64,000 nucleotides of DNA from Lewinella sp. IMCC34191 (GTDB lineage: Bacteria; Bacteroidota; Bacteroidia; Chitinophagales; Saprospiraceae), in NCBI RefSeq assembly GCF_003390935.1, contig NZ_QNQZ01000001.1, forward strand, positions 1,054,001-1,118,000, written 5' to 3'. Position 1 is the stretch's first letter, and each line of letters opens with the position of its first letter. Positions 16,575 through 25,339 of the stretch are shown in pieces. The notes beneath the pieces were generated by a model that was not told the DNA's origin, searched no databases, and saw nothing but the letters and a program-made list of their open reading frames with translations. The translations under genes were made by a program, and so were the position numbers.

Positions 16575-17704
16575 TTGTCCGGTAGATTGATGGAATAACC
16601 TTGTCGATAATCCTGTTCGCGACTAAGCTCTTCTACCTGCGCCCCCGCCGCGACAATCCGACCGGCGGAAGTAACGGTTGCCCGACCGGGCACCGGAACG
16701 GGAATGGCTTTAGCGTCCATTTCATATTCAGCCCACCACTCCGCCGGGGGAGCCGGAAGGTTTGAGTCGGCGAGAACCGGGCTGCGGGTGTAAGTATCCG
16801 GTGCCGAAAAGCGTATCGGATCCTTCACCGCGTGTCCCTCGATCCAGCTTACCGCCGGGGAATCGTCACCGGCAGGTAGTAAGTCGGAGCCCGCATACCA
16901 AGCCGCTGCTACGGAGGCATCATCGTAGACCGGACCGGCGGCCATGGTGGCGTACAACGGTGTGTCGAGCCGGTACCCGGCAGCATGTCGTTCGGCAGTC
17001 GTGTGGACGTGACCGACGGCCAATCGACCGCCCGGGCCGGCAAGTGTCCGCATACGGCGAAGCGCTTGCTCTTTTTCCGGGAAAAAGTAAAAGGCATCGT
17101 GGCAGAATACCGTACACCCACCCTTCGCAACGGAGAGCGGACCCTGGGACACATCACCGCACACCAAGGGCCCGCGGACACCCATGTAGCGCCGGGCAAG
17201 CCATAGTTTCGAGAATACGATATCCATCCCGACCGTGGTCACCCCATTACTCTCCAGCTCCCGCAGAAAATGACCGATTCCGCAGGCTACTTCGACGACC
17301 ACGCCGCCCTTCGGCACGCTGTGCTCCAGTAAGTATAGGCCCGAACGGAAAGTCGGGGAGCACCAGCGGTACGCGAAGTATTTCCCGACCGGTCCGTAAT
17401 TCAGCGCCGTCATGGCCTTCCGCAAATTCAAGTTGGAATTGCGGAGCAGTTCCGTAAGCGCATCCTCATTCGGTGGTGGTGTAGGACTGAAGTCGTCCTG
17501 GTCGGCAAGCAAGAGCTTCAGCGCTTCGTCCCGACGGCCATGCTGTAGCACTTCAATCACCCGCTGCCGAAGTTCCTCTTTCGGCCGCAACCAGGGAATG
17601 CCGTCGACTACCGGCCAAAGACGCTCTCCATCGTCAAGGAGACCATCGGCGTTTGGATGCAGCCGTTCCCCGTTCAACGGGCTGTACAGTTTCAATCCAT
17701 CCAT
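16568..17704 (-). CDS. SAM-dependent methyltransferase with Trm112-like N-terminus
   Basis: The 378-residue protein starts with about 40 residues resembling the Trm112p ribbon (LYSPLNGERL ... RLWPVVDGIPWLRP) but with no cysteines, so it cannot bind zinc in the usual way. A linker follows, and then a class I methyltransferase domain with SAM motif I VVVEVACGIGHF at 136-146 and a D in the acidic loop VGMDIV. The target atom (O, N or C) cannot be told. The C-terminal 130 residues have no family I recognise and may bind substrate. It overlaps the HD-like gene by 13 bases and the Gfo/Idh gene by seven, within the operon. Confidence 0.82.
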   Translation of the reverse strand: MDGLKLYSPLNGERLHPNADGLLDDGERLWPVVDGIPWLRPKEELRQRVIEVLQHGRRDEALKLLLADQDDFSPTPPPNEDALTELLRNSNLNLRKAMTALNYGPVGKYFAYRWCSPTFRSGLYLLEHSVPKGGVVVEVACGIGHFLRELESNGVTTVGMDIVFSKLWLARRYMGVRGPLVCGDVSQGPLSVAKGGCTVFCHDAFYFFPEKEQALRRMRTLAGPGGRLAVGHVHTTAERHAAGYRLDTPLYATMAAGPVYDDASVAAAWYAGSDLLPAGDDSPAVSWIEGHAVKDPIRFSAPDTYTRSPVLADSNLPAPPAEWWAEYEMDAKAIPVPVPGRATVTSAGRIVAAGAQVEELSREQDYRQGYSINLPDKW

Positions 17705-18630
17705 AAGCCGGAAGCTTGTAACAGTTCCGACTGAAAGTCCTTTAGAGGCCCAGGATGCACCAGGTCGAGTTCGCCAAGCACGGTAGCGTCAGTGACCGCG
17801 GCTGCCCGGGTACGCCACTTGACATCCAGGACCCGATCCATTACATCTCCGGCACTGATCGCTTTTCCTTCGGGCCGAGCAATGGATTCATGGAAGGTCA
17901 GAGCGTGCCGTATCGCTTCGCGCTGCTCGGCATCAAAGTGCTGTAATGCTTCTCCGCGGCAACGATTGACGATGTCATCCAGGTCCGGACCAAGACAAAT
18001 TTCCCCGGCAAATCCACAATCCGGCAGGTAGGCATTGTGCAGGTGGTGCGCCAGGCCGGCCAGGAAGACCGTTCCCCGGTTGCCACCGTACTGATCGGCC
18101 ATAATCGCGGCGTATACGGCCGTAAGCAGACAGTGATCGGAGTGCATCTCGGGCGGCAACAGGACCAACCGTGGCCGGTCGGGATGGGTAGCGCCCGCCC
18201 GCGGCTGCCGACACAGGGCTTCCAGCGGCGCGGGTAATTCCCCCTCGCTCGGGTAACGTGGAGCGGTAAGCGCAGGAAGCATGCCGCTGAGGTGTTCCGA
18301 CAGTTCGGTGTACAGCTCTTCCGAGATGGCATCCTCGACCGTCATCCGTAACGCCTCGCGCAGGATTTCTTCGGTCCGTTCCCCGGTCAGTCGGGCAACG
18401 GCATAGAAGCGACCATCCAGCCCAGGAAAGCGTACCGACAGTAAAGCTTTAAGCAGAACGTCGCGCGCGATAACGACTACATCCTCTCCGTTTATCCACC
18501 GGTGCCAGGAAAGCCGGAAAAGGTGGGTACTGATGGAGAATGGGTAGTGGGCCGGCTGTAACCGCTTCAAGTCCTGCAGTTCAGCGAATAGGGTGGCCGT
18601 CCGCTGGAGGGTGGGCTTAGCAACAACCAT
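17692..18630 (-). CDS. HD-like hydrolase-fold protein of unknown role
   Basis: A 312-residue protein whose centre resembles the HD metal-dependent phosphohydrolase fold: H163-S-D-H166, an AGLAHHLHNA segment at 191-200, and a later HALTFHES at 242-249. In true HD proteins the central pair is H-D; here it is H195-H196, so catalysis may differ or be absent. The N-terminal 130 residues (from VVAKPTLQRTATLFAELQ) are unassigned. Its start is six bases after the inositol synthase stop, and it overlaps the methyltransferase gene by 13 bases. If active, it could dephosphorylate inositol phosphate, which no other gene in the cluster obviously does. That is speculation from context. Confidence 0.6.
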   Translation of the reverse strand: MVVAKPTLQRTATLFAELQDLKRLQPAHYPFSISTHLFRLSWHRWINGEDVVVIARDVLLKALLSVRFPGLDGRFYAVARLTGERTEEILREALRMTVEDAISEELYTELSEHLSGMLPALTAPRYPSEGELPAPLEALCRQPRAGATHPDRPRLVLLPPEMHSDHCLLTAVYAAIMADQYGGNRGTVFLAGLAHHLHNAYLPDCGFAGEICLGPDLDDIVNRCRGEALQHFDAEQREAIRHALTFHESIARPEGKAISAGDVMDRVLDVKWRTRAAAVTDATVLGELDLVHPGPLKDFQSELLQASGLWMD

Positions 18631-18636
18631 AATGAA

Positions 18637-19884
18637 CTAGGCTACGGATTGCGAGGCCTGGGGTCCGGCGGTAGCCGGGGCAGCCTGCCGATCGTCTTCC
18701 AGCCACTGCATCAGGGCGATATGCTGCTCGGTGAAATTGTGATTGGGTTCGCGTCCGTCGGAGGTCATGGGCGCTTTGAAAAACACGCCGAGTTCTTCCA
18801 CGACACCGCCGCGGCCGGTCCGTCCGGCCAGGTCCAGGCAGCGGGCGATTTCGATGGCCAGCGGGGCAGCCAGAATGCTGTCCTTACACAGGAAATTGAC
18901 TTTGATCTGCATGGGTTGTCCGAGGAAGCCGTCCACGTCGATATTGTCCCATGCCTCTTTGTCGTCGCCCCGGGGGCGGTAGTAGTTTATTTTAACCACG
19001 TGGTCCTCTACGGGATAGCCCAGGCAGTTGGCCAGCACGTCTCCCTTCGTCCCGATCTTATTCTGCAGGGATCCAGGCTTCCGCAGGGCTTCACCGTCCC
19101 GGTTGCCGAGGATATTCGTACTGAACCATCCCCGAACCTTTAGCGCGCGGGCACGCAGGGCTGGTGCCAGTACGGTTTTGATATAGGTTTGCCCGGTCTT
19201 ACCGTCCTTACCGGCTACGGGCACATTCTTTTCGGCGGCCAGCTTGCGCAGGGCCGGAATGTCCGCCGCCCGGCTGGGGGTGAAATTCCCATAGGGAATG
19301 CCTTCCTGAATACAGGCGTAGGCATATAGCATGGCCGGGCTAATTCCGGTGTTGTTTTCGTCCAGGGCGCGCTCAAAGGCGGTTACGGATTGGTAGATGT
19401 CGTCCGATATATCGATGGCGTGCTCCGTGCTCGCCAGGTTGATGACCACTACCCGGCCGCCGATCTCGCCGGCGAATTCGTGAATTTGATCGACAATTGT
19501 TTGAATCAGTTCGCGGTGGGTGCCTTTGCTGTCCTCCTCGCAGACCACCCCCTCGCAATAGTTCCGGTTACTGATGGCTTTCCAGGGGCGCATACCCGTC
19601 AGCGCGGGTTTGATGGATTCCAATTGGTCCGCCCGAAGCACCCGGTGGTTCGCGGCCGCGGCGTACAGGTCGTCCTCGAAAAGGTCCCAACCACGGAAGT
19701 AAATCTGTTCGTAATCCACGAGGTCGAGATGATCGAACTCAGCAAGCGGCAGACCGGTAGTATCCTGATCGCCCATGCGGATGAGCTCCGTACCGGCTAC
19801 GGCCGTCGTAGCGACCGCACCGCCTAGTCCGACGATGGCGATTCCGAGGCGTTCGGGAGACGGAGTGGTTTGATTTTTTGTCAA
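18637..19884 (-). CDS. ino1: Inositol-3-phosphate synthase
   Basis: Ino1 turns D-glucose 6-phosphate into 1D-myo-inositol 3-phosphate with bound NAD+. The NAD motif GLGGAV is at residues 19-24; GKTGQTYIKTVLAP and GWFSTNILGNRDGEAL are the conserved catalytic and tetramer blocks of the family. The frame is open to a GTG at 19974, but the extra 30 residues look like leader sequence. TTG at 19884 puts the NAD motif at the usual distance from the N-terminus (415 residues in all) and is preferred; there is no in-frame ATG before the motif. It is the first gene of the nine-gene operon and probably commits carbon to it. A GGTATTTACC inverted repeat (19893-19902) lies just upstream. Confidence 0.9.
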   Translation of the reverse strand: MTKNQTTPSPERLGIAIVGLGGAVATTAVAGTELIRMGDQDTTGLPLAEFDHLDLVDYEQIYFRGWDLFEDDLYAAAANHRVLRADQLESIKPALTGMRPWKAISNRNYCEGVVCEEDSKGTHRELIQTIVDQIHEFAGEIGGRVVVINLASTEHAIDISDDIYQSVTAFERALDENNTGISPAMLYAYACIQEGIPYGNFTPSRAADIPALRKLAAEKNVPVAGKDGKTGQTYIKTVLAPALRARALKVRGWFSTNILGNRDGEALRKPGSLQNKIGTKGDVLANCLGYPVEDHVVKINYYRPRGDDKEAWDNIDVDGFLGQPMQIKVNFLCKDSILAAPLAIEIARCLDLAGRTGRGGVVEELGVFFKAPMTSDGREPNHNFTEQHIALMQWLEDDRQAAPATAGPQASQSVA

Positions 19885-20115
19885 AGTGTAATGGTATTTA
19901 CCGCCGGCGCTACGCCGATGGACATGATATGTGATTTGCAGGCACCTAATAGCCGCTTGGTCATCTTGGTTCACAAAAACCAGACCACCGATCGGCCGCG
20001 CCGACGCGTGTTAATTGTTATGGTCGGCAAGTCATCAATGGAGCCTAATAACAACAGGAAAATAAGCCAAAAAGATATTTTCCTCCCTCGGTCAGCCAGC
20101 CATCCCAAGCGTGCC

Positions 20116-22584
20116 TTACTGTTTCAAAATGCGCAATCGTTTCGGACCTTTTTCGGTCAGCAGCTGAAGAAAATATACGCCAGCTGGGAACGGGGACAGG
20201 TCGACATGGTCGGTACTATCGAATACCCGGCGGCCGCGACCGTCATACACGGCCGCAATGGTAGCCGGCCCGCTTACGGTCACCCATCCGGTAGTTGGAT
20301 TAGGGTAGACCGTTACCCCAATTGCTGCCAGTTCCCCGACGGAGGTAGTTCCCGTCATATTGATTTCCTGACGGAGGGTGTCCGTGCACGATGGCCCCGT
20401 CGCAACAAGCATGACCGTGTAGTTACTATCCTTGGCGTACCGGTGGACCGGATCGCTTTCCGTGCTGCTGTTGCCATCGCCAAATGTCCAGTAGCTGGAG
20501 ATCGCGTCCACACTTTGGTTGGTCAGGGTGAGCCTACCATCCGCGATGGAATAGTCGAAGGCCGCCACCGGCGCATCGAATACGACTACCTGAATGGTGG
20601 TGGACGTGTCGTCTCCTACCGTATTCCCCAGCAACGTGAGGGTCGCCGTGTATACGCCCGGCCGGTCGTAGGTAACAACAGGTTTTTCCTCGGTGGAAGA
20701 TTCGGGCGTGCCGCCGGGAAAATCCCAGCGCCGGGCACTGTAGCTTCCCTGACTGAGATCAAAGGGCGTAATGACCAGGGGCGGGCATCCCGTCGGATCT
20801 TTTTCGAGGATGAAGGCGCGGGTTGTCTCTCCGGGCCGGACAACACCGGCCGGTATCACCACATCTCCGCAGGCGCCATTAACCAACGTAACCTCGACGG
20901 TGTAGTCATCGACGGTTGCGTAGCGATGCCCGGCTTTGGCCTCGTCGGTCGTCAGAATAGTTCCATCCCCGAAATCGTAGCGGATAGCGTCATAGGCCCG
21001 TGGATTGACAAGGGTTACACCAACCGAGTCGCCGACCATTACAAGCGAAACGGAATCAGCCATCGCCGCAGCAGCGATGGTGAAAGATCCGGTTTGCCCA
21101 ACGTACTCTTCCCCATCGAGGTAGAGCAGCTGGGTCAGGGTATACGCTCCGGGAGCGGCGCCGTTTACCGCAATACTTAGCCCGTTCGTGGTTTCGGTCA
21201 GGCCCAGTCCGGTCACATCCGGCATAATCGTCCATGCTACCCTGTCGGCCCCGTTGCTCTGGTCTGTCACCACAAGCGTCTGTCCCGGGCAGACCGTCTG
21301 CTTATCCAGTGCGAATCCACCTACCGGCCGCTTCAATTTGCGTTCTTGCATCCCGCCGTCCATGCCGGCCCCGGCCGGCCCGTCGGTGGCATCGCAGATG
21401 GCACTCCCGGTGCGCACTCCGGCCGGGCCACCCGAAGCATCGATTGCAGATACATCCAGGTTGAGTCCAGCAGGTACCAGCAGTCTACCGCCTGCTCCAC
21501 CGCCGCCCGGTCCGAAGCACCGGTCGGATTGATTATTGGTATCGCCTCCGGATCCGCCGCGAAGGTCGATTATAGGGGAACCGTTAAGCTGATCGGCTAT
21601 GAGCAGGACGGAGCCGGCCGCACCGCCCCCTCCCGCGCCGTCGCCATCCACGGAACGACCGGCGCTGCCGGCCGCCAGGATCCGGGCATTCGCTCCTACC
21701 TTGATGGTCGGCGCCCAAAGCACGACAATCCCACCTCCGTTGCCACCCCCGGCGTTGCTGGTGTTGTTGGCGTGCCCCGCTCCCCCACCCCCGCCGAAAT
21801 AGAGGCGTTCGGTATCATCGGGCAGAGCGTAACCGCCAAGCCCGGGATACTGGCCGGAGCAACGAAAGGGTGAATTGGTTATGTTTTCGCCACCCGGACC
21901 ACCAAGGGCCGCATTGGCACCGCCCCCGCCACCTGAGTTGTGGTCGTTTCCTCCACCACCTCCGTTCGCCGAAGGGGCACGGCCGAGTTCCCGCCCGCTA
22001 GGAATGCTCGTAACCCCTTCCCCGCGCCGGGTACCTTCGAAGCTTCCTTCGGCATAAGTATAGCCATCGGATGGAGAAAGGAAATTACAGTCGCCGGGCT
22101 TCTGAATGCCCGCCCCTCCGCGAAAGCCGCTTCCCGAGGCATCGAGCGTACCGTTCAGCGTCAATTGACCCGTTGCGGAAACAAAAAGGACGCCGCCCAC
22201 GCTTCCGTCGTAGGCGGATGCCGAGAGATTGCCCACCGTACGCTCGGCCAGGCCGGCATCCGCCACCACCTGGGTGAAGGCGATATCGTATGCATGTAGC
22301 AGACCGGGGGAGATAAACACCGTGTCGCCCGCAATCCGGCTTACGCGGGTAAGATCGTAGTGCCCCGCTCCGTTCATGTCCAGTATCCGGCCGGCTTGCG
22401 ACCCGCTATTCTCCGTAGTGGCTCCACCGTACTGATATACGAACAGAGCATCCCCGACTGCGACTTCACCCATAGCCGGCAGTCGGATAAAGCCCGCCTT
22501 GATCTCCAGGGGTTCGTGATACGTATTCTGAGCGATAAGGGTGAGGGAACAGCAGACGAGAGCGGCTAGGAATAGTGTCTTCAA
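20116..22584 (-). CDS. Large T9SS-exported protein with glycine-rich and PKD regions
   Basis: An 822-residue secreted protein. It has a signal peptide (cleaved after about LTLIAQ, residue 19), a region rich in glycine between roughly residues 195 and 400 with many GGGGGAG-type runs, two PKD-like domains (YDFGDGTILTTDE and YWTFGDGNSSTESDPVHRY), and a C-terminal type A T9SS sorting domain starting VTVYPNPTTGWVTVSG and ending with PAGVYFLQLLTEKGPKRLRILKQ-like residues. It is therefore predicted to be anchored at or released from the cell surface by the type IX system. Function may be adhesion or matrix formation. It stands alone between the inositol operon and pspC. Confidence 0.85.
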   Translation of the reverse strand: MKTLFLAALVCCSLTLIAQNTYHEPLEIKAGFIRLPAMGEVAVGDALFVYQYGGATTENSGSQAGRILDMNGAGHYDLTRVSRIAGDTVFISPGLLHAYDIAFTQVVADAGLAERTVGNLSASAYDGSVGGVLFVSATGQLTLNGTLDASGSGFRGGAGIQKPGDCNFLSPSDGYTYAEGSFEGTRRGEGVTSIPSGRELGRAPSANGGGGGNDHNSGGGGGANAALGGPGGENITNSPFRCSGQYPGLGGYALPDDTERLYFGGGGGAGHANNTSNAGGGNGGGIVVLWAPTIKVGANARILAAGSAGRSVDGDGAGGGGAAGSVLLIADQLNGSPIIDLRGGSGGDTNNQSDRCFGPGGGGAGGRLLVPAGLNLDVSAIDASGGPAGVRTGSAICDATDGPAGAGMDGGMQERKLKRPVGGFALDKQTVCPGQTLVVTDQSNGADRVAWTIMPDVTGLGLTETTNGLSIAVNGAAPGAYTLTQLLYLDGEEYVGQTGSFTIAAAAMADSVSLVMVGDSVGVTLVNPRAYDAIRYDFGDGTILTTDEAKAGHRYATVDDYTVEVTLVNGACGDVVIPAGVVRPGETTRAFILEKDPTGCPPLVITPFDLSQGSYSARRWDFPGGTPESSTEEKPVVTYDRPGVYTATLTLLGNTVGDDTSTTIQVVVFDAPVAAFDYSIADGRLTLTNQSVDAISSYWTFGDGNSSTESDPVHRYAKDSNYTVMLVATGPSCTDTLRQEINMTGTTSVGELAAIGVTVYPNPTTGWVTVSGPATIAAVYDGRGRRVFDSTDHVDLSPFPAGVYFLQLLTEKGPKRLRILKQ

Positions 22585-22696
22585 AACGGGGAGTGATTAA
22601 GTAGGCTACACGGCGATCTGGTAAAGACCGGAAAAACAGGTAGCTATAAAACGGCTACGGGCAATAATTCTTACGCGCTTAAGCGGGCGGCCCGTG

Positions 22697-22912
22697 CTAC
22701 AGGCCAATCTGTCGTCGCCCTTCCCGCAGGTACTCCCGGATGTTCAGCCAAAAGGCGATGAAGAAGTAAAAAAGCAGCGAGGAGCCCAGGGACAGGCAGG
22801 ATAAGTAGATAAAGTAGATACGAACTCGGCTGCGCTGGATGCCCATCTTATCACCCAGCCAGGCGCAAACGCCAAAGGCCGAGTGCTCTAGTTTCCGACG
22901 AAATTCTTCCAT
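22697..22912 (-). CDS. PspC-domain membrane protein
   Basis: A small protein of 71 residues with a PspC (phage shock protein C) domain: a short N-terminal helix, SAFGVCAWLGDKMGI, and one long hydrophobic segment (YFIYLSCLSLGSSLLFYFFI) that spans the membrane. ATG at 22912 is chosen because MEEFRRKLEH is the family's usual start; the frame is open to 22948. In Bacteroidota such single-domain PspC proteins are common and of unknown job, perhaps membrane-stress sensing. The gene lies 41 bases downstream of the pseudouridine synthase gene on the same strand. Confidence 0.8.
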   Translation of the reverse strand: MEEFRRKLEHSAFGVCAWLGDKMGIQRSRVRIYFIYLSCLSLGSSLLFYFFIAFWLNIREYLREGRRQIGL

Positions 22913-22953
22913 AGACGGAGAAATTGTACACCAATTTACTCCATTCAAGCAGA

Positions 22954-23547
22954 TTATCCGCGCGGAAGTTCAAGCGTGTCGTAGAGCCAACCACCGGCGA
23001 CCTCCTTTACCGCCGCCTCGCCGACCGCGTCCAGGGTCACCCCCGCGATAGCATACCGCATCAATCGCAGTACCGGAAAGCCCACCGCCGCACACATTCT
23101 CCGCACCTGACGGTTTTTGCCCTCCGTCATCGTCAGGCTCAACCAGGTGTCCGGTATCTGCTGCCGCACGCGAATTGGTGGATCTCTGCGTGGGACCGCA
23201 GGTAAGATCCTTTCCACGGAGACAGGAAGACTCTGATGTACCTTTCCCTTAATTCGAATCTCGGGTCCGGCAGCCAATCGTTCGAGGTCTGCTGACACCG
23301 GGTCACCTTCCACCTGCACCCAGTACGTTCGCTGATGACCGTGGCGGGGGTGCAGCAGCCGATCGGTCAGCCGCCGGTCATTGGTCAGGATCAGGAGCCC
23401 TTCACTGTCACAGTCCAGTCGGCCGACCGAGTATACATCCTTCGGAAAATCGTGCAGATCCGCGAGCGTACGGTGCGTCGGCACCTCCCGGGTAAACTGA
23501 CTGAGCACCCCGTACGGCTTATTCAACAGGTAGTATCGGTACGCCAC
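22954..23547 (-). CDS. rluE: rRNA pseudouridine synthase, RsuA/RluE type
   Basis: A 197-residue RsuA-family pseudouridine synthase without an S4 domain, as in RluE, which modifies U2457 of 23S rRNA. The catalytic motif is SVGRLDCDSEGLLILTND, with the active aspartate in GRLD. It starts immediately with YYLLNKPYGVLSQF and ends with the GKNRQVRRMCAAVGFPVLRL block, both typical. The target is likely 23S rRNA, but assignment to exactly RluE rather than RluF or RsuA is by size and lack of S4 only. It begins six bases after the dynamin-like gene stop, so the two are probably cotranscribed. Confidence 0.85.
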   Translation of the reverse strand: MAYRYYLLNKPYGVLSQFTREVPTHRTLADLHDFPKDVYSVGRLDCDSEGLLILTNDRRLTDRLLHPRHGHQRTYWVQVEGDPVSADLERLAAGPEIRIKGKVHQSLPVSVERILPAVPRRDPPIRVRQQIPDTWLSLTMTEGKNRQVRRMCAAVGFPVLRLMRYAIAGVTLDAVGEAAVKEVAGGWLYDTLELPRG

Positions 23548-23553
23548 GCCCGA

Positions 23554-25275
23554 CTAAAGTTGCTGTTTCTGCGAAAGCTCGCCGAGCTGCTCGTCGACCT
23601 CCCGGTGGGTGCCCTCCAGAATGAGCAAATTCTTTTCTTCCCGTTCGAGCATTTCGTCGAAGCGGCTGAAGTTCGCCTCGATTCGCGTGCGCAGCGTACG
23701 GATGTAAGACTTTAGCCGGTCTTCCAGATCCTGGGCCAGCTGTTCCCGGCCGGAAGCGACCTCCTTTTCGAAGGTTTCAATGACACGCCGCCGCATCCCG
23801 CGCGTGCTGAAGCCGGTGAAGACGACACCGAGGGTCGTCAGGATACCACCCGTCACGTCGAGCAGCGGCAAACTGCTCAACGCCATCAGGATTACCCCCA
23901 GCGCGGCAACCCCGCCCCCGGCAGCCAGGTTAGGAGCCAGGTTCTGGCGGTCGCCCAGCAGGCTTTCGTCGGTGAAGTTTTCCGTTTTGCCGACGAAGCG
24001 GTTGAAGGCATCCTGCAGATCGCGCAGGATATTTTCCCGTCGCTCGGCGATGCTGCTGAAGAGTTCGTGGTCGTTGCGCAGGATGGTTTCACTGTTACGG
24101 ATCTTCAGGTCGATGGTCTTGACCATGTTCTGGATACGTTCGGCCAGGTCTACAACCTGTTCGTTAAGCCGACCGCGTAGTTTGTTATTCAGGTCGGCTT
24201 CCAAATCCTTAGCGATGCCCTCGAGCCAGACTTTAGCGTTCGGGGTGCTGCCGAATTTGGAGACTACGCTGCGCTTGATCAGGCCGAACATACTGAGTCC
24301 CTTGCGTAATTCTTCCTCCTTTTCGCGGGTGATGTTATCGTAGGTCAGCAGCAAATTCTCGACCATGAGATCGACCTGCTTGTTGCTCTGGGCCACCTCG
24401 GTGTCGAGCGTTTCTCCGATGTCGGCCCGGAAGCGATTGTCCGCCTCGAATTGTAATCGCCGCACCTCCAGTCCCTCGGCGATCCGGCCGTTGATGGTCT
24501 GCGCGGTAAGGATGCTGTTGTTCAACTTCAGGCGCGGGGCCCGCCCGCCGGTGATATTGGCGGCGATGTATTCCCGCAACGCATCGAATCCGCTGTTTGC
24601 GACACCCAATTGCTCCTCGCGGGCGGACACCACGAAAACATTCGGTTCTTCGATGCCTTCCTTACGGGCCTTTTCGGCGACCCCGGCGGTGTTGACCTCC
24701 AGCTCGTTCGCGGTAGCCAGGTCCTTCTGTTGCAGGACGAAGACGGTCTTCTTGCGCCAGTCGCCGTGGATGTATTTAAAGAAGTCCCAGGCGGACTGCC
24801 GGTAGGGATTCTTTGCCTCGAAGACGAATACGATAAGGTCGCTGGCGGGAATGAACTGCTCGGTGATCTCCTGGTGGTGCTCCACAATGGTATTCGTGCC
24901 GGGCGTATCGACGATGGCGATTTCCCGCAGAATTTCAACGGGAAGAAATATCTTTTTGAGGTAGGGATTGACGGTTACCTCCCGGTGTTCTTCCCCGTAG
25001 ATGATCTGCTGGATCGTATCCGTCATCGGCTGCGGGGCGGCCTTGGCGATTTCCTGACCGGTATCCAGCAGCGCGTTCACGAAGCTGGATTTGCCGGCCT
25101 TCACCTCTCCGACGATCACGAACATAAAGGGTTCGAAGATGCGATTCCGCAAATCACTCACGGTGTTGGCCATATCCTCGTGCCCGATGCGTATGGTCAG
25201 CTCGTGGAGTCGCTTGATGATTTCTTCCAGGCGCGCGCGGTCGGCCTGGAGGCCGGCGTCAATTAAATTGGACAT
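23554..25275 (-). CDS. Dynamin-like GTPase
   Basis: A 573-residue bacterial dynamin-family protein expected to bind and remodel membranes. The P-loop GEVKAGKS is at 56-63, a switch threonine segment PMTDT follows, and G3 is DTPG at 123-126. The G4 position reads QQKD rather than the usual T/NKxD. A hydrophobic hairpin near residues 440-485 (GGGVAALGVILMALSSLP and following) is the likely membrane paddle, flanked by long charged helices that look like a coiled-coil stalk. ATG at 25275 is chosen since the longer frame to 25323 is unlike the family and crosses the TACCTTCG promoter box. Bacterial dynamins often come in pairs; only one is here. Confidence 0.87.
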   Translation of the reverse strand: MSNLIDAGLQADRARLEEIIKRLHELTIRIGHEDMANTVSDLRNRIFEPFMFVIVGEVKAGKSSFVNALLDTGQEIAKAAPQPMTDTIQQIIYGEEHREVTVNPYLKKIFLPVEILREIAIVDTPGTNTIVEHHQEITEQFIPASDLIVFVFEAKNPYRQSAWDFFKYIHGDWRKKTVFVLQQKDLATANELEVNTAGVAEKARKEGIEEPNVFVVSAREEQLGVANSGFDALREYIAANITGGRAPRLKLNNSILTAQTINGRIAEGLEVRRLQFEADNRFRADIGETLDTEVAQSNKQVDLMVENLLLTYDNITREKEEELRKGLSMFGLIKRSVVSKFGSTPNAKVWLEGIAKDLEADLNNKLRGRLNEQVVDLAERIQNMVKTIDLKIRNSETILRNDHELFSSIAERRENILRDLQDAFNRFVGKTENFTDESLLGDRQNLAPNLAAGGGVAALGVILMALSSLPLLDVTGGILTTLGVVFTGFSTRGMRRRVIETFEKEVASGREQLAQDLEDRLKSYIRTLRTRIEANFSRFDEMLEREEKNLLILEGTHREVDEQLGELSQKQQL

Positions 25276-25280
25276 GGTGA

Positions 25281-25288
25281 CGAAGGTA
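25281..25288 (-). promoter_or_regulatory. -7 promoter box TACCTTCG for dynamin-like gene
   Basis: Minus strand TACCTTCG ends five bases (TCACC) before the ATG at 25275. It supports the shorter start and predicts a leaderless or nearly leaderless transcript. Confidence 0.5.
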
Positions 25289-25339
25289 AAGCAGCAAGGC
25301 TTAGTCCCGGAACGTTTTGACAAAGCCTAATACAAACCC

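Noticed and set aside
10440-19884. Interpreting the operon as a mycothiol or bacillithiol locus, or as an Ebo cluster
   Set aside because: No MshC/BshC ligase is present, and the extra YcaO, MBL and methyltransferase genes do not belong to those pathways. The UbiA-type and dehydroquinate-synthase-like genes expected for Ebo are also absent.
19885-20115. A RiPP precursor peptide for the YcaO protein
   Set aside because: I looked through the region upstream of the operon and the gene junctions; no short open frame with a leader/core look could be supported.
19870-21180. Long plus-strand open frame of 436 codons opposite the T9SS-exported protein
   Set aside because: The opposite strand codes for a signal-peptide, PKD and sorting-domain protein. 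The plus-strand frame has no family features and high arginine/glycine content typical of antisense frames.
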